A stretch of DNA of 64,000 nucleotides from Cytobacillus kochii (GCF_020171845.1 NZ_JAIVAM010000003.1:1-64000), one strand, 5' to 3'. Counted from the stretch's first letter, positions 1 through 8,252 are shown. The notes: generated by a model from the letters alone, not told the origin. Numbers and translations are program-made.

Positions 1-18
1 TGTTAGATTTGGTCTCAT
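1..18 (-). CDS. 5' end of a divergent gene (partial)
   Basis: Read on the minus strand, the first 18 bases are an ATG followed by codons for Arg-Pro-Asn-Leu-Thr, running off the left edge. A GAGGTG ribosome-binding site lies at positions 25-30 on that strand, a normal distance from the ATG. Six codons are too few to identify the product. Because the neighbouring operon has a sigma-54 promoter, which needs an activator, an enhancer-binding regulator is an attractive guess, but the sequence does not show it. Confidence 0.55.
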
Positions 19-53
19 ATTCTACACCTCAATATTCACTTATTTCTATTATA

Positions 54-65
54 GAACAATTGTTC
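54..65. promoter_or_regulatory. 12-bp perfect palindrome between divergent genes
   Basis: GAACAATTGTTC is a perfect 12-bp palindrome in the divergent intergenic region. It lies about 100 bp upstream of the sigma-54 -24 element, the usual distance for an activator site, and about 36 bp before the ATG of the divergent gene. A regulator-binding role is inferred. Confidence 0.45.
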
Positions 66-160
66 CTGTTAATCAAAAATAATCATAAGCAAAAACAACA
101 AAGTTTACGAAAACAGCCTTAATCATAAAGAAGTGGCTTCATTTAATAAGTTTTATAAAT

Positions 161-178
161 TTGGCATAAGAATTGCAT
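161..178 (+). promoter_or_regulatory. sigma-54 (SigL) promoter of the aminotransferase operon
   Basis: TTGGCATAAGAATTGCAT matches the -24/-12 consensus (TGGCAC-N5-TTGCA). The invariant GG (163-164) and GC (175-176) are separated by exactly 10 bases. The predicted start of transcription, near 189, leaves a leader of about 35 bases before the ATG at 224. I see no competing sigma-A -35/-10 pair as good as this. Confidence 0.8.
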
Positions 179-223
179 TATAAAGTATATTATTCTAAAT
201 AATCACATAATGGAGGAATTGAC

Positions 224-1546
224 ATGATGACATTATTAACAACAGAGTTATCTGAATTAGACAAGAAGCATTTTATCCATCCAACTAGCTCAATTGCACA
301 GCAACAGGCGGAAGGTCCGAGCCATATATTTACAGAGGGTAAGGGCGTATATTTGACAGATACGAACGGACATAAAGTTATTGATGGTATGTCCTCGCTT
401 TGGAATGTCAATATAGGCCATGGTGTGAAGGAAATGGCTGAAGCAGCTTATGAACAAATGTCTAAACTCGCTTTTACATCTAATTTTAGCACTTTTAGTA
501 ATGAGCCAGCGATTCGCTTAGCAGAAAAGTTGTCAAAAATACTACCAGGAGATTTGAATGCTGTCTTTTTTACATCAGGGGGTTCCGAATCAAACGATAC
601 AGCATTTAAATTAGCAAGACATTATTGGATATTAAAGGGTCAACCAGAGCGCCAAAAAATTATTTCCCGGAAAATGTCGTATCATGGTGTTGCAATGGGG
701 GCTACAAGTGCTACAGGGTTAAAACCGTTTCGTGATTTTACAAATGCTAATGCACCCCATTTTCACTATGTAAATTCGAGCGTAGAAGAATTCCGTACAT
801 TAGTAGAGAAGGAAGGACCTGAAACGATAGCCGCTTTTATTGCTGAGATTGTTCAAGGCGCAGGCGGAGTCAATCTCCCACCACAAGGCTACTTTAAAGA
901 GATAAGAAAAATATGTGATGAATATGGCATCTTAATGATTATCGATGAAGTCATTACTGGCTTTGGAAGAACAGGAAAATACTTTGCCATTGAACATGAA
1001 GCGATTCAACCAGATATGCTTTGTTTTGCCAAAGGGGTAACAAGTGGATATGCCCAATTAGGTGGTGTCGCGCTTAATGATCGCTTACACAATGATTTCA
1101 AGACGCTCTCAAAGGGCACTCTGTTGCATGGTTATACGTATAGCGGTCATCCAGTTGCTTGTAATGTTGCTTTGAAAAATATTGAAATTATTGAGAGGAA
1201 TGGTCTTATTGAGAACGCGAAAAAAATGGGAGAGGAATTGTATAAAGGGCTAAAGTACTTAGAAGAAAAACATGAAATCGTGACACAAGCAAGAGGGTTT
1301 GGTTTACTCGGTGGCATTGACATTGTCAAAGATAGTCAATCTGGTGAGCGTTTTGATGATTATTTAAGTCCACTCATTGTAAAGGAAGCTGCGAAGCTAG
1401 GGTTGATTTTGCGAACAGTTACGTATGATCATGACTCGATTGTTTTCTCACCGCCGCTCATCATAAACAAAGCAGAAGTAGAGCAGATGGTTAATATCCT
1501 TGACCAGGCGATTTCGAATATAAAGAGAGAGGTGTTAGAAGGTTGA
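224..1546 (+). CDS. class III aminotransferase (omega-amino acid/amine:pyruvate type)
   Basis: A fold-type I PLP enzyme of 440 residues, the usual length for the family. GGSES (119-123) binds the cofactor phosphate, Asp241 in the IIDEV motif pairs with the pyridine nitrogen, and Lys270 in FAKGVTSGY is the Schiff-base lysine. The N-terminal GMSSLWNVNIGHG pattern is typical of beta-alanine, taurine, putrescine or GABA transaminases using pyruvate; the exact substrate cannot be read from sequence. A GGAGGA site precedes the ATG. The stop overlaps the start of the aldehyde dehydrogenase gene, and a permease follows, so the three form one catabolic operon: uptake, transamination to a semialdehyde, then oxidation. 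The sigma-54 promoter upstream suggests induction by the amine or amino acid. Confidence 0.85.
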   Translation: MMTLLTTELSELDKKHFIHPTSSIAQQQAEGPSHIFTEGKGVYLTDTNGHKVIDGMSSLWNVNIGHGVKEMAEAAYEQMSKLAFTSNFSTFSNEPAIRLAEKLSKILPGDLNAVFFTSGGSESNDTAFKLARHYWILKGQPERQKIISRKMSYHGVAMGATSATGLKPFRDFTNANAPHFHYVNSSVEEFRTLVEKEGPETIAAFIAEIVQGAGGVNLPPQGYFKEIRKICDEYGILMIIDEVITGFGRTGKYFAIEHEAIQPDMLCFAKGVTSGYAQLGGVALNDRLHNDFKTLSKGTLLHGYTYSGHPVACNVALKNIEIIERNGLIENAKKMGEELYKGLKYLEEKHEIVTQARGFGLLGGIDIVKDSQSGERFDDYLSPLIVKEAAKLGLILRTVTYDHDSIVFSPPLIINKAEVEQMVNILDQAISNIKREVLEG

Positions 1547-2979
1547 AGATTGAAACAAATAAAAAAAAGTATATGCGCTACAACCCTGCTAATACTGATG
1601 AATTGATTGGAAAAGTAGAAGAATCATCCCTAGCGGAAGTAGACTTAGCGGCTACTTCTGCTAGGCAAGCCTTTTTAAAATGGAAAAACAAGCCTTCAAT
1701 TGAACGTGGGGATATCTTACGTGTAGCTGCAGATTTATTAGAAGCAAATATAGAAGAACTGGCTATACTTGCGACAAAAGAAACAGGAAAGATTATAAGA
1801 GAGACGAGAGGTGAAATAGGAAGAGCTGCAGCGATTCTTCGATATTATGGGCAAGAAGGATGGCGACAAATTGGAGAGTGTCTTCCTTCTGCGTATATTG
1901 GAAAAACCCTCTACTCTTCAAGAGTGCCGATTGGGCCGATAGCTGTTATTTCTCCATGGAATTTTCCCATCGCCATCCCAATCTGGAAAATGGCCCCTGC
2001 ATTAGTTTTCGGAAATACAGTTGTTTGGAAACCATCAGAGGAATCTACATTAACAGCAATAAAAGTAGCAGAAATTCTGTGGCAAGCAGGGTTACCTAAA
2101 GATGTGCTACAAATGGTTAATGGTTCAGGAGCAACGATTGGCGAGGCATTAGTTCGTCATAAAGACATAACTGCAGTTACATTTACAGGGTCAAACCACG
2201 TGGGCAATCAAATTGCTGTTACTGCTGCATCTCAGCAAAAGAAGTATCAACTTGAGTTAGGCGGGAAAAACCCTGCGATTGTAATGGCTGATTGTGATTT
2301 ATCTTTTGCTGCACAATCCTGTATAGACGGTGCAATGAAACAATCTGGGCAACGCTGTACAGCAACGGGCATCGTTTATGTTGAGGAAGCAGTCTATGAT
2401 TCTTTCAGAACGATATTGGAGGATAGAATCAATGAATTGAAAATAGGAGATCCATTATCAGAGATGACAGATATTGGTCCGGTGGTATCAAAGAGACAAT
2501 ATGAAAAAGTACAATCCTATATCCAAAAAGGATTGGAAGAAGGTGCAGAGCTTGTTTGCGGAAGTAAGTCGCTTGCTGATACATATTGGCATAATGGTTA
2601 CTATATTCAACCGACAATTTTTGAAAATGTGAAAGAAAACATGACGATTGTTAAGGAAGAAATCTTTGGCCCGGTACTTTGTTTAAGGAAAGTAGCGAAT
2701 TACAAGGAGGCATTAGAAGCAACGAATTCCTCTAAATATGGCCTAAGCGCTTCTATTTTCACGAATAATCTTCACCAAGCATTTCATTTTATTCAACATG
2801 CTGAAGCAGGTATGGTTCAAGTCAATGGAGAGACTGGAGGTGCAGAACCCCAAGCACCATTTGGGGGGATGAAGGCATCAAGCTCAGGTAGCAGAGAACA
2901 GGGACAAGCAGCAATTGAGTTTTTTACAGAGATAAAAACAGTATCTATACAAACTTTTGAAACATTAGATGGCAATTAA
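1543..2979 (+). CDS. aldehyde dehydrogenase (semialdehyde type)
   Basis: NAD(P)-dependent aldehyde dehydrogenase of 478 residues. The catalytic set is complete: Asn140 in SPWNFP, Glu238 in LELGGKNP, and nucleophile Cys272 in SGQRCTATG. The start is TTG, overlapping the TGA of the upstream aminotransferase gene by 3 bases, with GAGAGAGG just upstream; this overlap implies translational coupling. By context it oxidises the semialdehyde released by the aminotransferase to the matching carboxylate, as GabD does with succinate semialdehyde. Specificity for succinate, malonate or another semialdehyde is not decided by the visible motifs. Confidence 0.85.
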   Translation: MKIETNKKKYMRYNPANTDELIGKVEESSLAEVDLAATSARQAFLKWKNKPSIERGDILRVAADLLEANIEELAILATKETGKIIRETRGEIGRAAAILRYYGQEGWRQIGECLPSAYIGKTLYSSRVPIGPIAVISPWNFPIAIPIWKMAPALVFGNTVVWKPSEESTLTAIKVAEILWQAGLPKDVLQMVNGSGATIGEALVRHKDITAVTFTGSNHVGNQIAVTAASQQKKYQLELGGKNPAIVMADCDLSFAAQSCIDGAMKQSGQRCTATGIVYVEEAVYDSFRTILEDRINELKIGDPLSEMTDIGPVVSKRQYEKVQSYIQKGLEEGAELVCGSKSLADTYWHNGYYIQPTIFENVKENMTIVKEEIFGPVLCLRKVANYKEALEATNSSKYGLSASIFTNNLHQAFHFIQHAEAGMVQVNGETGGAEPQAPFGGMKASSSGSREQGQAAIEFFTEIKTVSIQTFETLDGN

Positions 2980-2990
2980 ATCTGAAGGGG

Positions 2991-4382
2991 TTGAATTTTA
3001 TTAACAAGAATAAAGTCCTGTCTCGATTCGATGTGTTGTTTTTGTCTTTTGGTGCAATGATTGGCTGGGGTTGGGTTGTGCTTTCAGGCAACTGGGTTCA
3101 TACTGCCGGTTCTGTTGGAGCAACGATTGCCTTTATTGTTGGCGGTATTTTAGTTTCTTTTGTCGGACTTGCTTATGCAGAATTATCATCAGCGATGCCG
3201 ACAAATGGGGGAACGATGATTTTTGCAGAAAGAGGGATTGGACGTAAGTCCGCTTTTATTGCTGCTTGGGGGTTAGCACTTTGCTATATTTCAGTCGTCG
3301 CTTTTGAAGCAGTTGCCCTGCCGACCGTTGTAGAATATTTGTTTCCTAATTACAAAGTTGGTTATATGTACACCATCAATGATTATGATGTCTATTTATC
3401 CTGGGTTTTAGTAGGAGTAGCAGGTGCCCTATTTGTTACCATTTTTAACTTCTTTGGTGTGAAATCAGCTGCCTTTTTACAGATGGTATTAACGATTGTG
3501 ATTTCTTTAATTGGTGTCATGCTCATTGCAGGTGCCGGTGTGACTGGAAGCTTAGCAGATGCTGAACCACTTTTTGTAGGGGGCGTTTCAGGTATTATTG
3601 TTGTTCTAGTGATGACTCCATTTATGTTTGTCGGTTTTGATGTTATCCCACAAACGGCTGAGGAAATGAATATACCTCCAAAATCGATTGGACGCCTTTT
3701 AATAATGTCAGTCGCCTTTGCTGTTATATTTTATATTGGAGTAGTCATAGCAGTAGGAATAGCAGTAGATAAAACAATTCTTTCGACATCGGTTTTACCA
3801 ACCGCGGATGCGATGGCAATCATATATGGTTCTGATCATTTTGCTACCATTTTGATTCTTGGAGGAATTGCTGGGATACTGACGAGTTGGAATGCCTTTA
3901 TTATTGGGGGTAGTCGTATTCTTTGCTCAATGGCAGAGAAGGAAATGATTCCCGCTTGGTTTGGTCGCTTACATCCCAAAAATAAAACGCCAACGAATGC
4001 GATTCTTTTTATTGGTGGACTATCAATGTTAGCGCCACTCTTAGGTCGTCCAATGCTTGTATGGTTAGTAGACGCTGGTGGGTTGGCCGTTCTCTTTGCT
4101 TATTTAATCGTCTCTATTGCCTTTTTGCAATTACGTAAAAATGAACCAGATATGCTTCGACCATTCAAAGCAGGTAATTCTAATATTGTCGGATGGTTAG
4201 CGGTTCTATTAAGTATTGGCTTTATTGTCCTCTTCTTCCCGGGAATGCCTGCTGCATTAATCTGGCCATATGAATGGGTCATCTTTGCAGGCTGGTGGGT
4301 TATAGGTGGTCTATTAATCTATCTTAAACGTGAAACTTATATGAAGAGTAGCAAAGATATATCTAGTTCAAAAACAATGTAA
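2991..4382 (+). CDS. APC-family amino acid/amine permease
   Basis: A 463-residue membrane protein with about 12 hydrophobic segments and the APC superfamily opening GAMIGWGWVVLSG in TM1, where the unwound glycine-rich stretch binds the amino group of substrate. The start is TTG at 2991 with GAAGGGG directly upstream; it follows the aldehyde dehydrogenase stop by 11 bases. It should import the substrate of the aminotransferase. The C-terminus is short, hydrophilic and Ser/Lys rich. A terminator follows at 4483. Confidence 0.8.
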   Translation: MNFINKNKVLSRFDVLFLSFGAMIGWGWVVLSGNWVHTAGSVGATIAFIVGGILVSFVGLAYAELSSAMPTNGGTMIFAERGIGRKSAFIAAWGLALCYISVVAFEAVALPTVVEYLFPNYKVGYMYTINDYDVYLSWVLVGVAGALFVTIFNFFGVKSAAFLQMVLTIVISLIGVMLIAGAGVTGSLADAEPLFVGGVSGIIVVLVMTPFMFVGFDVIPQTAEEMNIPPKSIGRLLIMSVAFAVIFYIGVVIAVGIAVDKTILSTSVLPTADAMAIIYGSDHFATILILGGIAGILTSWNAFIIGGSRILCSMAEKEMIPAWFGRLHPKNKTPTNAILFIGGLSMLAPLLGRPMLVWLVDAGGLAVLFAYLIVSIAFLQLRKNEPDMLRPFKAGNSNIVGWLAVLLSIGFIVLFFPGMPAALIWPYEWVIFAGWWVIGGLLIYLKRETYMKSSKDISSSKTM

Positions 4383-4482
4383 CCATTCTATATGTTTCCG
4401 AATGTAGCGAGGAGTTTTTTCGAAGAAAGAAAAGTCTAAAGGAGTTCAATTTTGTTAACATATGAGTGATAAAAGTATTTTG

Positions 4483-4507
4483 CACCCTAATAGGGTGTTT
4501 TTTTTTT
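4483..4507 (+). terminator. rho-independent terminator after the permease
   Basis: CACCC-TAATA-GGGTG hairpin followed by ten T residues. The stem is short but the T tract is long. Confidence 0.75.
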
Positions 4508-4652
4508 GTGCCTATTTTCCTATATTCTAGTAAAAATTTTATTAATCATCCGATATTATTATAGTAGACTAATAGTTTTATATAGTCTTATAACTCGTTT
4601 GTGGGTGTAAAGACCTATATGCGAGTAAAAAATAATAAGGAGTTATAGGAAA

Positions 4653-4994
4653 ATGAAAAAAGCAACGATTCATGTGAATGAAGCAAGTAAAATAGTAAAT
4701 ATGTCTGTAGCAGGGCAGATGACGATGGAGGATGCAAAGCTTTTTGTTGAGGAATATGTGGCAAAAATCGGTCCGATCAATGGACCGGATTATGACCTTT
4801 TTGTTGATTGTACGGAAATGAAGCTTTTATCTCAAGAGCTGTCTGATAATTTGACAGAAGTGATGAAAATGTACAAAGAGACAGGCTTCAAGAAAGTCAT
4901 CTATACGATTAAGGAAAATGTAGTCCTCAAAATGCAATTGGCAAGAGTGGCGAGAAACGCGGGTCTTTTACAAGCAAGTGTTGAAGAGGCTTAA
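4653..4994 (+). CDS. SpoIIAA/STAS-like small protein
   Basis: A 113-residue soluble protein. Its pattern, a beta strand (IVNMSVAGQMTMEDAKLF), a long helix, then FVDCTEM and GFKKVIYTI, resembles SpoIIAA-like STAS domains, which act in protein-protein signalling. I cannot point to a conserved phosphorylatable Ser in the usual place, so an anti-sigma-antagonist role is not supported. An AAGGAG site precedes the ATG. A long hairpin separates it from the KAS III-like gene, 84 bases downstream on the same strand; the two probably share a transcript. Function unknown. Confidence 0.65.
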   Translation: MKKATIHVNEASKIVNMSVAGQMTMEDAKLFVEEYVAKIGPINGPDYDLFVDCTEMKLLSQELSDNLTEVMKMYKETGFKKVIYTIKENVVLKMQLARVARNAGLLQASVEEA

Positions 4995-5041
4995 ATAAGT
5001 ATGAAGAGCTATTCTATTTGGGTAGCTCTTCATACTTATTT
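4993..5041. repeat. 19-bp perfect inverted repeat between two genes
   Basis: Arms 4993-5011 (AAATAAGTATGAAGAGCTA) and 5023-5041 are perfectly complementary around an 11-base loop. The left arm begins inside the stop codon of the STAS-like gene. There is no clean T tract, so it may act as a weak terminator, an attenuator or an mRNA-stabilising hairpin that sets the ratio of the two proteins. Confidence 0.8.
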
Positions 5042-5078
5042 ATATGGAAAAGAAATCATATCAAGAGGAGAATCGAAA

Positions 5079-6062
5079 GTGACAGAACAGAATATTAAAA
5101 TGCGTGCAATAGCTATCTATCATCCGGAGAATGTTGTGACAAATGATTTTTATATTGAACATTTTAAGAAACAAGGGAGGGATATTACCCATTTCCTTGA
5201 AATCATGGGAAGAAAAGAGCGATACATCATTGATAACAGTAAGGAGAATAGCTTATCAATGGGAATAGAAGCAGCGAAAAAGGTATTAACTAAGGCTGAA
5301 ATGGCTGGAGGGGATATAGATCTAATCGTCTTTTCCACACAGGTACCTGAAAGGACGTTTCCAAGTCATGCGATGTATGTACATGAGGCCATTGGTGCCA
5401 AGAATCATACAATGATATATGATAGTAATGCAAATTGCGCAGGTATGACTTTAACAGTGGAAAATGTGTCACGTTACATGATGGCCAATCCACGTGTGCA
5501 GAAAGCATTGGTGATTGGATCGGATGCGAATAGCCTCATTTCTCACCCTCAGCAAGAGATAACCTTTGCCAACTTTGCTGATGGAGCAGCAGCTCTTATT
5601 TTAGAAAAAACAACAGAAGAAACAGGTTTTATTGATGCCATATTCGAAGTGGATTCTGCGAATAAAGATAATATTGTCTATCCGCAGGCAGGTTTTTCTC
5701 AAACGAGAGGACAAGCAGAAAATATTGTATTCCTACCTTTTGATGGAGCAATGGCCATTCCAGTAGCTTGTGATATGATCGAAGAATTGCTTGAAAGAAA
5801 TAACCTAACAATAGGAGATGTAGATGCTTACTGTTTCTCTCAATTTGCTTTATCAAACATTAAGAAAATACAATCACATTTTGAAATCAACCAGGAGAAG
5901 ATTATCTACATAGGTGATAAGTATGGGTATACCACTACAAGTAGTCCTTTTATTTGTTTATATGAAGGTATTGAAACAGGAAGAATTAAAAGAGGCGATA
6001 CGGTGTTATTTTGGACTATTGGTGCGGGGCATGAGATGGTTGCCATGTTGTTTAAGTATTAA
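5079..6062 (+). CDS. 3-oxoacyl-ACP synthase III (FabH)-like protein with altered triad
   Basis: A thiolase-fold protein of 327 residues from the GTG at 5079, which has AAGAGGAG upstream; an ATG at 5001 lies inside the preceding hairpin and has no ribosome site. The N-terminal half keeps the nucleophile Cys120 in NANCAGM. In E. coli FabH the partners are His244 (PHQAN) and Asn274 (GNTSAAS). Here the matching segments read FSQFALSNI (about 253-261) and GYTTTSS (283-289), so His is Ser and Asn is Tyr. The protein could still accept an acyl group on Cys but should be poor at decarboxylative condensation. An acyltransferase or non-decarboxylating role is possible. It is not a housekeeping FabH. 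Confidence 0.75.
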   Translation: MTEQNIKMRAIAIYHPENVVTNDFYIEHFKKQGRDITHFLEIMGRKERYIIDNSKENSLSMGIEAAKKVLTKAEMAGGDIDLIVFSTQVPERTFPSHAMYVHEAIGAKNHTMIYDSNANCAGMTLTVENVSRYMMANPRVQKALVIGSDANSLISHPQQEITFANFADGAAALILEKTTEETGFIDAIFEVDSANKDNIVYPQAGFSQTRGQAENIVFLPFDGAMAIPVACDMIEELLERNNLTIGDVDAYCFSQFALSNIKKIQSHFEINQEKIIYIGDKYGYTTTSSPFICLYEGIETGRIKRGDTVLFWTIGAGHEMVAMLFKY

Positions 6063-6150
6063 GCAAGGAGGTATATCATTATTAAATAAAGAAAAACCAA
6101 CATATAGTAGTGCCTCCTAAAAGTTAGAGCTTTATATTAAGCAACGATTT

Positions 6151-6197
6151 GGCTGGCATGAACAGGTATTGAACCACTCATGTCAGCCATTTTTTTC
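6151..6197 (+). terminator. terminator after the KAS III-like gene
   Basis: Stem GGCTGGCATGA (6151-6161) with TCATGTCAGCC (6178-6188), one G-T pair, then a run of T residues. Confidence 0.7.
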
Positions 6198-6210
6198 TTT
6201 ATGCGCTTAT

Positions 6211-6357
6211 TTATATAATAAATGATCTATTCTCTTTTAATTTTCTCAAATGAGCAGCGTGTTTTCTGAAATACATTTCCTGATTTAGTAATCCAAAAAA
6301 GTTCTCCATAGGTGAATTGTCTAAGCAGTTTCCTTTTCGGGAAATACTCCGGAACTC
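6211..6357 (-). pseudogene. remnant of an IS3-family transposase (OrfB C-terminus)
   Basis: On the minus strand, about 48 codons ending in TAA at 6211-6213 encode ISRKGNCLDNSPMENFF followed by a typical C-terminal tail. The SRKGNC-DN-ME-FF pattern is the hallmark around the last catalytic Glu of DDE transposases of the IS3/IS150 group. No start, no upstream catalytic Asp residues, no orfA and no terminal inverted repeats are visible. This is therefore a decayed fragment. The reading frame upstream of 6357 is not convincing. Confidence 0.75.
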
Positions 6358-6467
6358 AAGTATTAGATGAAGTTTATGGCATGGTTAGATATAAAAAGAA
6401 TAAAAGTATTGATTGAGCTCCAAATAACAGTATAATCTTTTGGTTAACCGAAACATGGAGGGATTGA

Positions 6468-6830
6468 ATGAGTTGGAAGGATTTAGAAATAGAGAAAATT
6501 AATACAATTGAAAAGTTAGTGGCTGAGTTTGAAGTATCTGCTTTAACTTTTTTTGAAGAAGTATATGAAGGTGACCAAATTGCTTTTGGTTCCTTTAAAG
6601 TGAGAATCTATGAACAAAAAGAATCTAGTACCTTTATTGGTTATACAAATCTAAAACTAAAAGATCCTTTAGGTGGTTTTGAGGGAGCAGTAGGATATGG
6701 CTTAAAAATTGAGGATGCCTTAGTAGACATTATAAAAAACTTCAAGAATAATGTTTGTTCTTACATGGATAATTGTAAAAGGAAATTAAATAAAGATGAC
6801 TTTTCTTTAGTAAGTTATGACGAGTTTTAA
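6468..6830 (+). CDS. hypothetical protein, 120 residues
   Basis: An open frame with a GGAGGGATTG site just before the ATG and a terminator 3' of its stop, so it is probably expressed. The product is soluble, Lys/Glu/Asp rich, with FGSFKVRIYEQKES and FIGYTNLKLKDPLGGFEGAVGYG patches suggesting a compact alpha/beta fold, and two Cys (NVCSYMDNCKR) near the C-terminus. I do not recognise the family. It sits between a transposase remnant and a regulator remnant, so horizontal acquisition is plausible. Confidence 0.55.
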   Translation: MSWKDLEIEKINTIEKLVAEFEVSALTFFEEVYEGDQIAFGSFKVRIYEQKESSTFIGYTNLKLKDPLGGFEGAVGYGLKIEDALVDIIKNFKNNVCSYMDNCKRKLNKDDFSLVSYDEF

Positions 6831-6833
6831 TAA

Positions 6834-6862
6834 AGCCCCTTCTCAATCGAGAGGGGCTCTTT
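6834..6862 (+). terminator. terminator after the hypothetical gene
   Basis: AGCCCCTTCTC-AATC-GAGAGGGGCT (one bulged T) followed by CTTT. The stem is GC rich. Confidence 0.7.
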
Positions 6863-6904
6863 ACCTAAACAGCTGTTTGTTTAAAAAACATCATTGATTA
6901 CTTA

Positions 6905-7000
6905 TTAAGTAAATTCACATCTATCCAGTTGCCTTGAAACACGAATTGCTTTAGCGAAATCTCCTTGGTTCAAACCTCGTTCTTTTCTAAATTCGCAGTA
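6905..7000 (-). pseudogene. remnant of an XRE-family HTH regulator
   Basis: On the minus strand a 31-codon stretch ending in TAA (6905-6907) encodes RKERGLNQGDFAKAIRVSRQ. This matches the helix-turn-helix of small Cro/C1 (YozG-like) regulators, normally LRKERGLTQEDFA-ALGVSRQTI. Homology stops after VSRQ, and an in-frame TGA lies upstream. No start codon or ribosome site is present. It is a decayed fragment and not a working gene. Confidence 0.5.
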
Positions 7001-7046
7001 TCACTATTATGTGATTTTAGCTTGATTCTGCATATAAACTTATACC

Positions 7047-7077
7047 TTGACTTAGAGTTAACTATAGGGGTTATTCT
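7047..7077 (+). promoter_or_regulatory. MerR-type promoter/operator of the alcohol dehydrogenase
   Basis: TTGACT (7047-7052) and TATTCT (7072-7077) are separated by 19 bp, the overlong spacer typical of promoters activated by MerR-family proteins. The spacer holds the dyad-like AGAGTTAACTATAG, whose core AGAGTTAACT recurs before the MerR gene at 9004-9013. Confidence 0.65.
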
Positions 7078-7140
7078 AGTTTTGTAAGAAACAAATAGGT
7101 CAATTCTCTTTAAAAATCAAATTATTGGAGGTTTAAACAA

Positions 7141-8181
7141 ATGATAACAGCTAAAGCAAGAGCAGTAGACGGTCCAGACAAACCATTTAGAGTTGCAGAA
7201 ATTAAAAGACGTGATCTTGATTCACAAGATGTTCTGATAGAAATTAAATATGCGGGCATATGTCATTCTGATATTCATACTGCTCATGGTGAATGGGGTC
7301 CAGTGAACTATCCACTTGTACCCGGACACGAGATTGCGGGAATCGTCACAGATGTTGGAGCCGAGGTGACAAAGTATAAGGTTGGGGATCGAGTAGGAGT
7401 CGGATGTATGGTTGATTCCTGTGGTGAGTGTGAGAACTGCCGTAAAGGAGAAGAGCAATATTGTTTAAAAGGAAAAGTCGATACTTATGCAGGTGTTGAT
7501 AAATACGGGGAACCCACTCAAGGTGGCTATTCAACCCACATTGTCGTATCGGAAGATTTCGTACTCAGAATACCTGATAATATTGAATTTGACGTAGCAG
7601 CACCATTACTTTGTGCGGGTATTACAACATATTCTCCATTAAACCATTGGGGAGCAGGTCCTAACAAGAAAGTAGCAATTGTTGGTATGGGGGGGCTTGG
7701 ACATATGGCGGTTCAAATTGCACATGCAATGGGTGCTGAAGTCACTGTTCTGTCTCGAACATTGAAGAAAATGGACGATGGTCTGAAGTTAGGTGCAGAT
7801 CATTACTATGCAACAAGTGACCCAGAAACATTCGAGAAACTTGCCGGATCCTATGACTTAATTATTAACACGGTAAGTGCAAAGATTAATCTGGATGCCT
7901 ATTTAGGACTACTCAATCTTGATGGAGCGCTAGTAAACGTAGGTGCGCCTGCAGAACCACTGTCACTAAACGTGTTCAATTTAATCGGTCATCGTCGTTC
8001 ATTTGCTGGTTCAATGATTGGAGGCATCCGGGAGACACAGGAAATGTTGGATTTTTGTGCTAAACATAATATTACTCCTAAAATTGAAGTGATTTCAGCT
8101 GATCAAATTGACGAAGCTTATGAACGTGTAGTAGCTTCCGATGTGAAGTATAGATTTGTAATTGACATCAGTACAATGTGA
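7141..8181 (+). CDS. adhA: zinc-dependent alcohol dehydrogenase (AdhA/YahK type)
   Basis: Medium-chain NAD(P)-dependent dehydrogenase of 346 residues. Catalytic zinc ligands are Cys41 (GICHSD), His63-Glu64 (GHE) and Cys158. The structural zinc cluster is Cys94, Cys97, Cys100 and Cys108. The Rossmann glycine motif GMGGLG is at 182-187. It belongs to the cinnamyl alcohol dehydrogenase/YahK group, like B. subtilis AdhA, and should interconvert aldehydes and alcohols, probably in aldehyde detoxification. GGAGG precedes the ATG. The 19-bp-spacer promoter and the MerR gene nearby mirror the AdhA-AdhR pair known to answer electrophile stress in B. subtilis. Confidence 0.88.
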   Translation: MITAKARAVDGPDKPFRVAEIKRRDLDSQDVLIEIKYAGICHSDIHTAHGEWGPVNYPLVPGHEIAGIVTDVGAEVTKYKVGDRVGVGCMVDSCGECENCRKGEEQYCLKGKVDTYAGVDKYGEPTQGGYSTHIVVSEDFVLRIPDNIEFDVAAPLLCAGITTYSPLNHWGAGPNKKVAIVGMGGLGHMAVQIAHAMGAEVTVLSRTLKKMDDGLKLGADHYYATSDPETFEKLAGSYDLIINTVSAKINLDAYLGLLNLDGALVNVGAPAEPLSLNVFNLIGHRRSFAGSMIGGIRETQEMLDFCAKHNITPKIEVISADQIDEAYERVVASDVKYRFVIDISTM

Positions 8182-8252
8182 ATGACGTAAGTGATATTTA
8201 TGGGGGACAGCCAATGGCGGTAGCCCTATAAAAATTAAATATTAGTAACTAA

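Noticed and set aside
6062-6120. Short frame after AAGGAGG following the KAS III gene
   Set aside because: No usable start codon at the right distance; AGGAGG pairs with a downstream CCTCCT, so it is more likely a fortuitous site.
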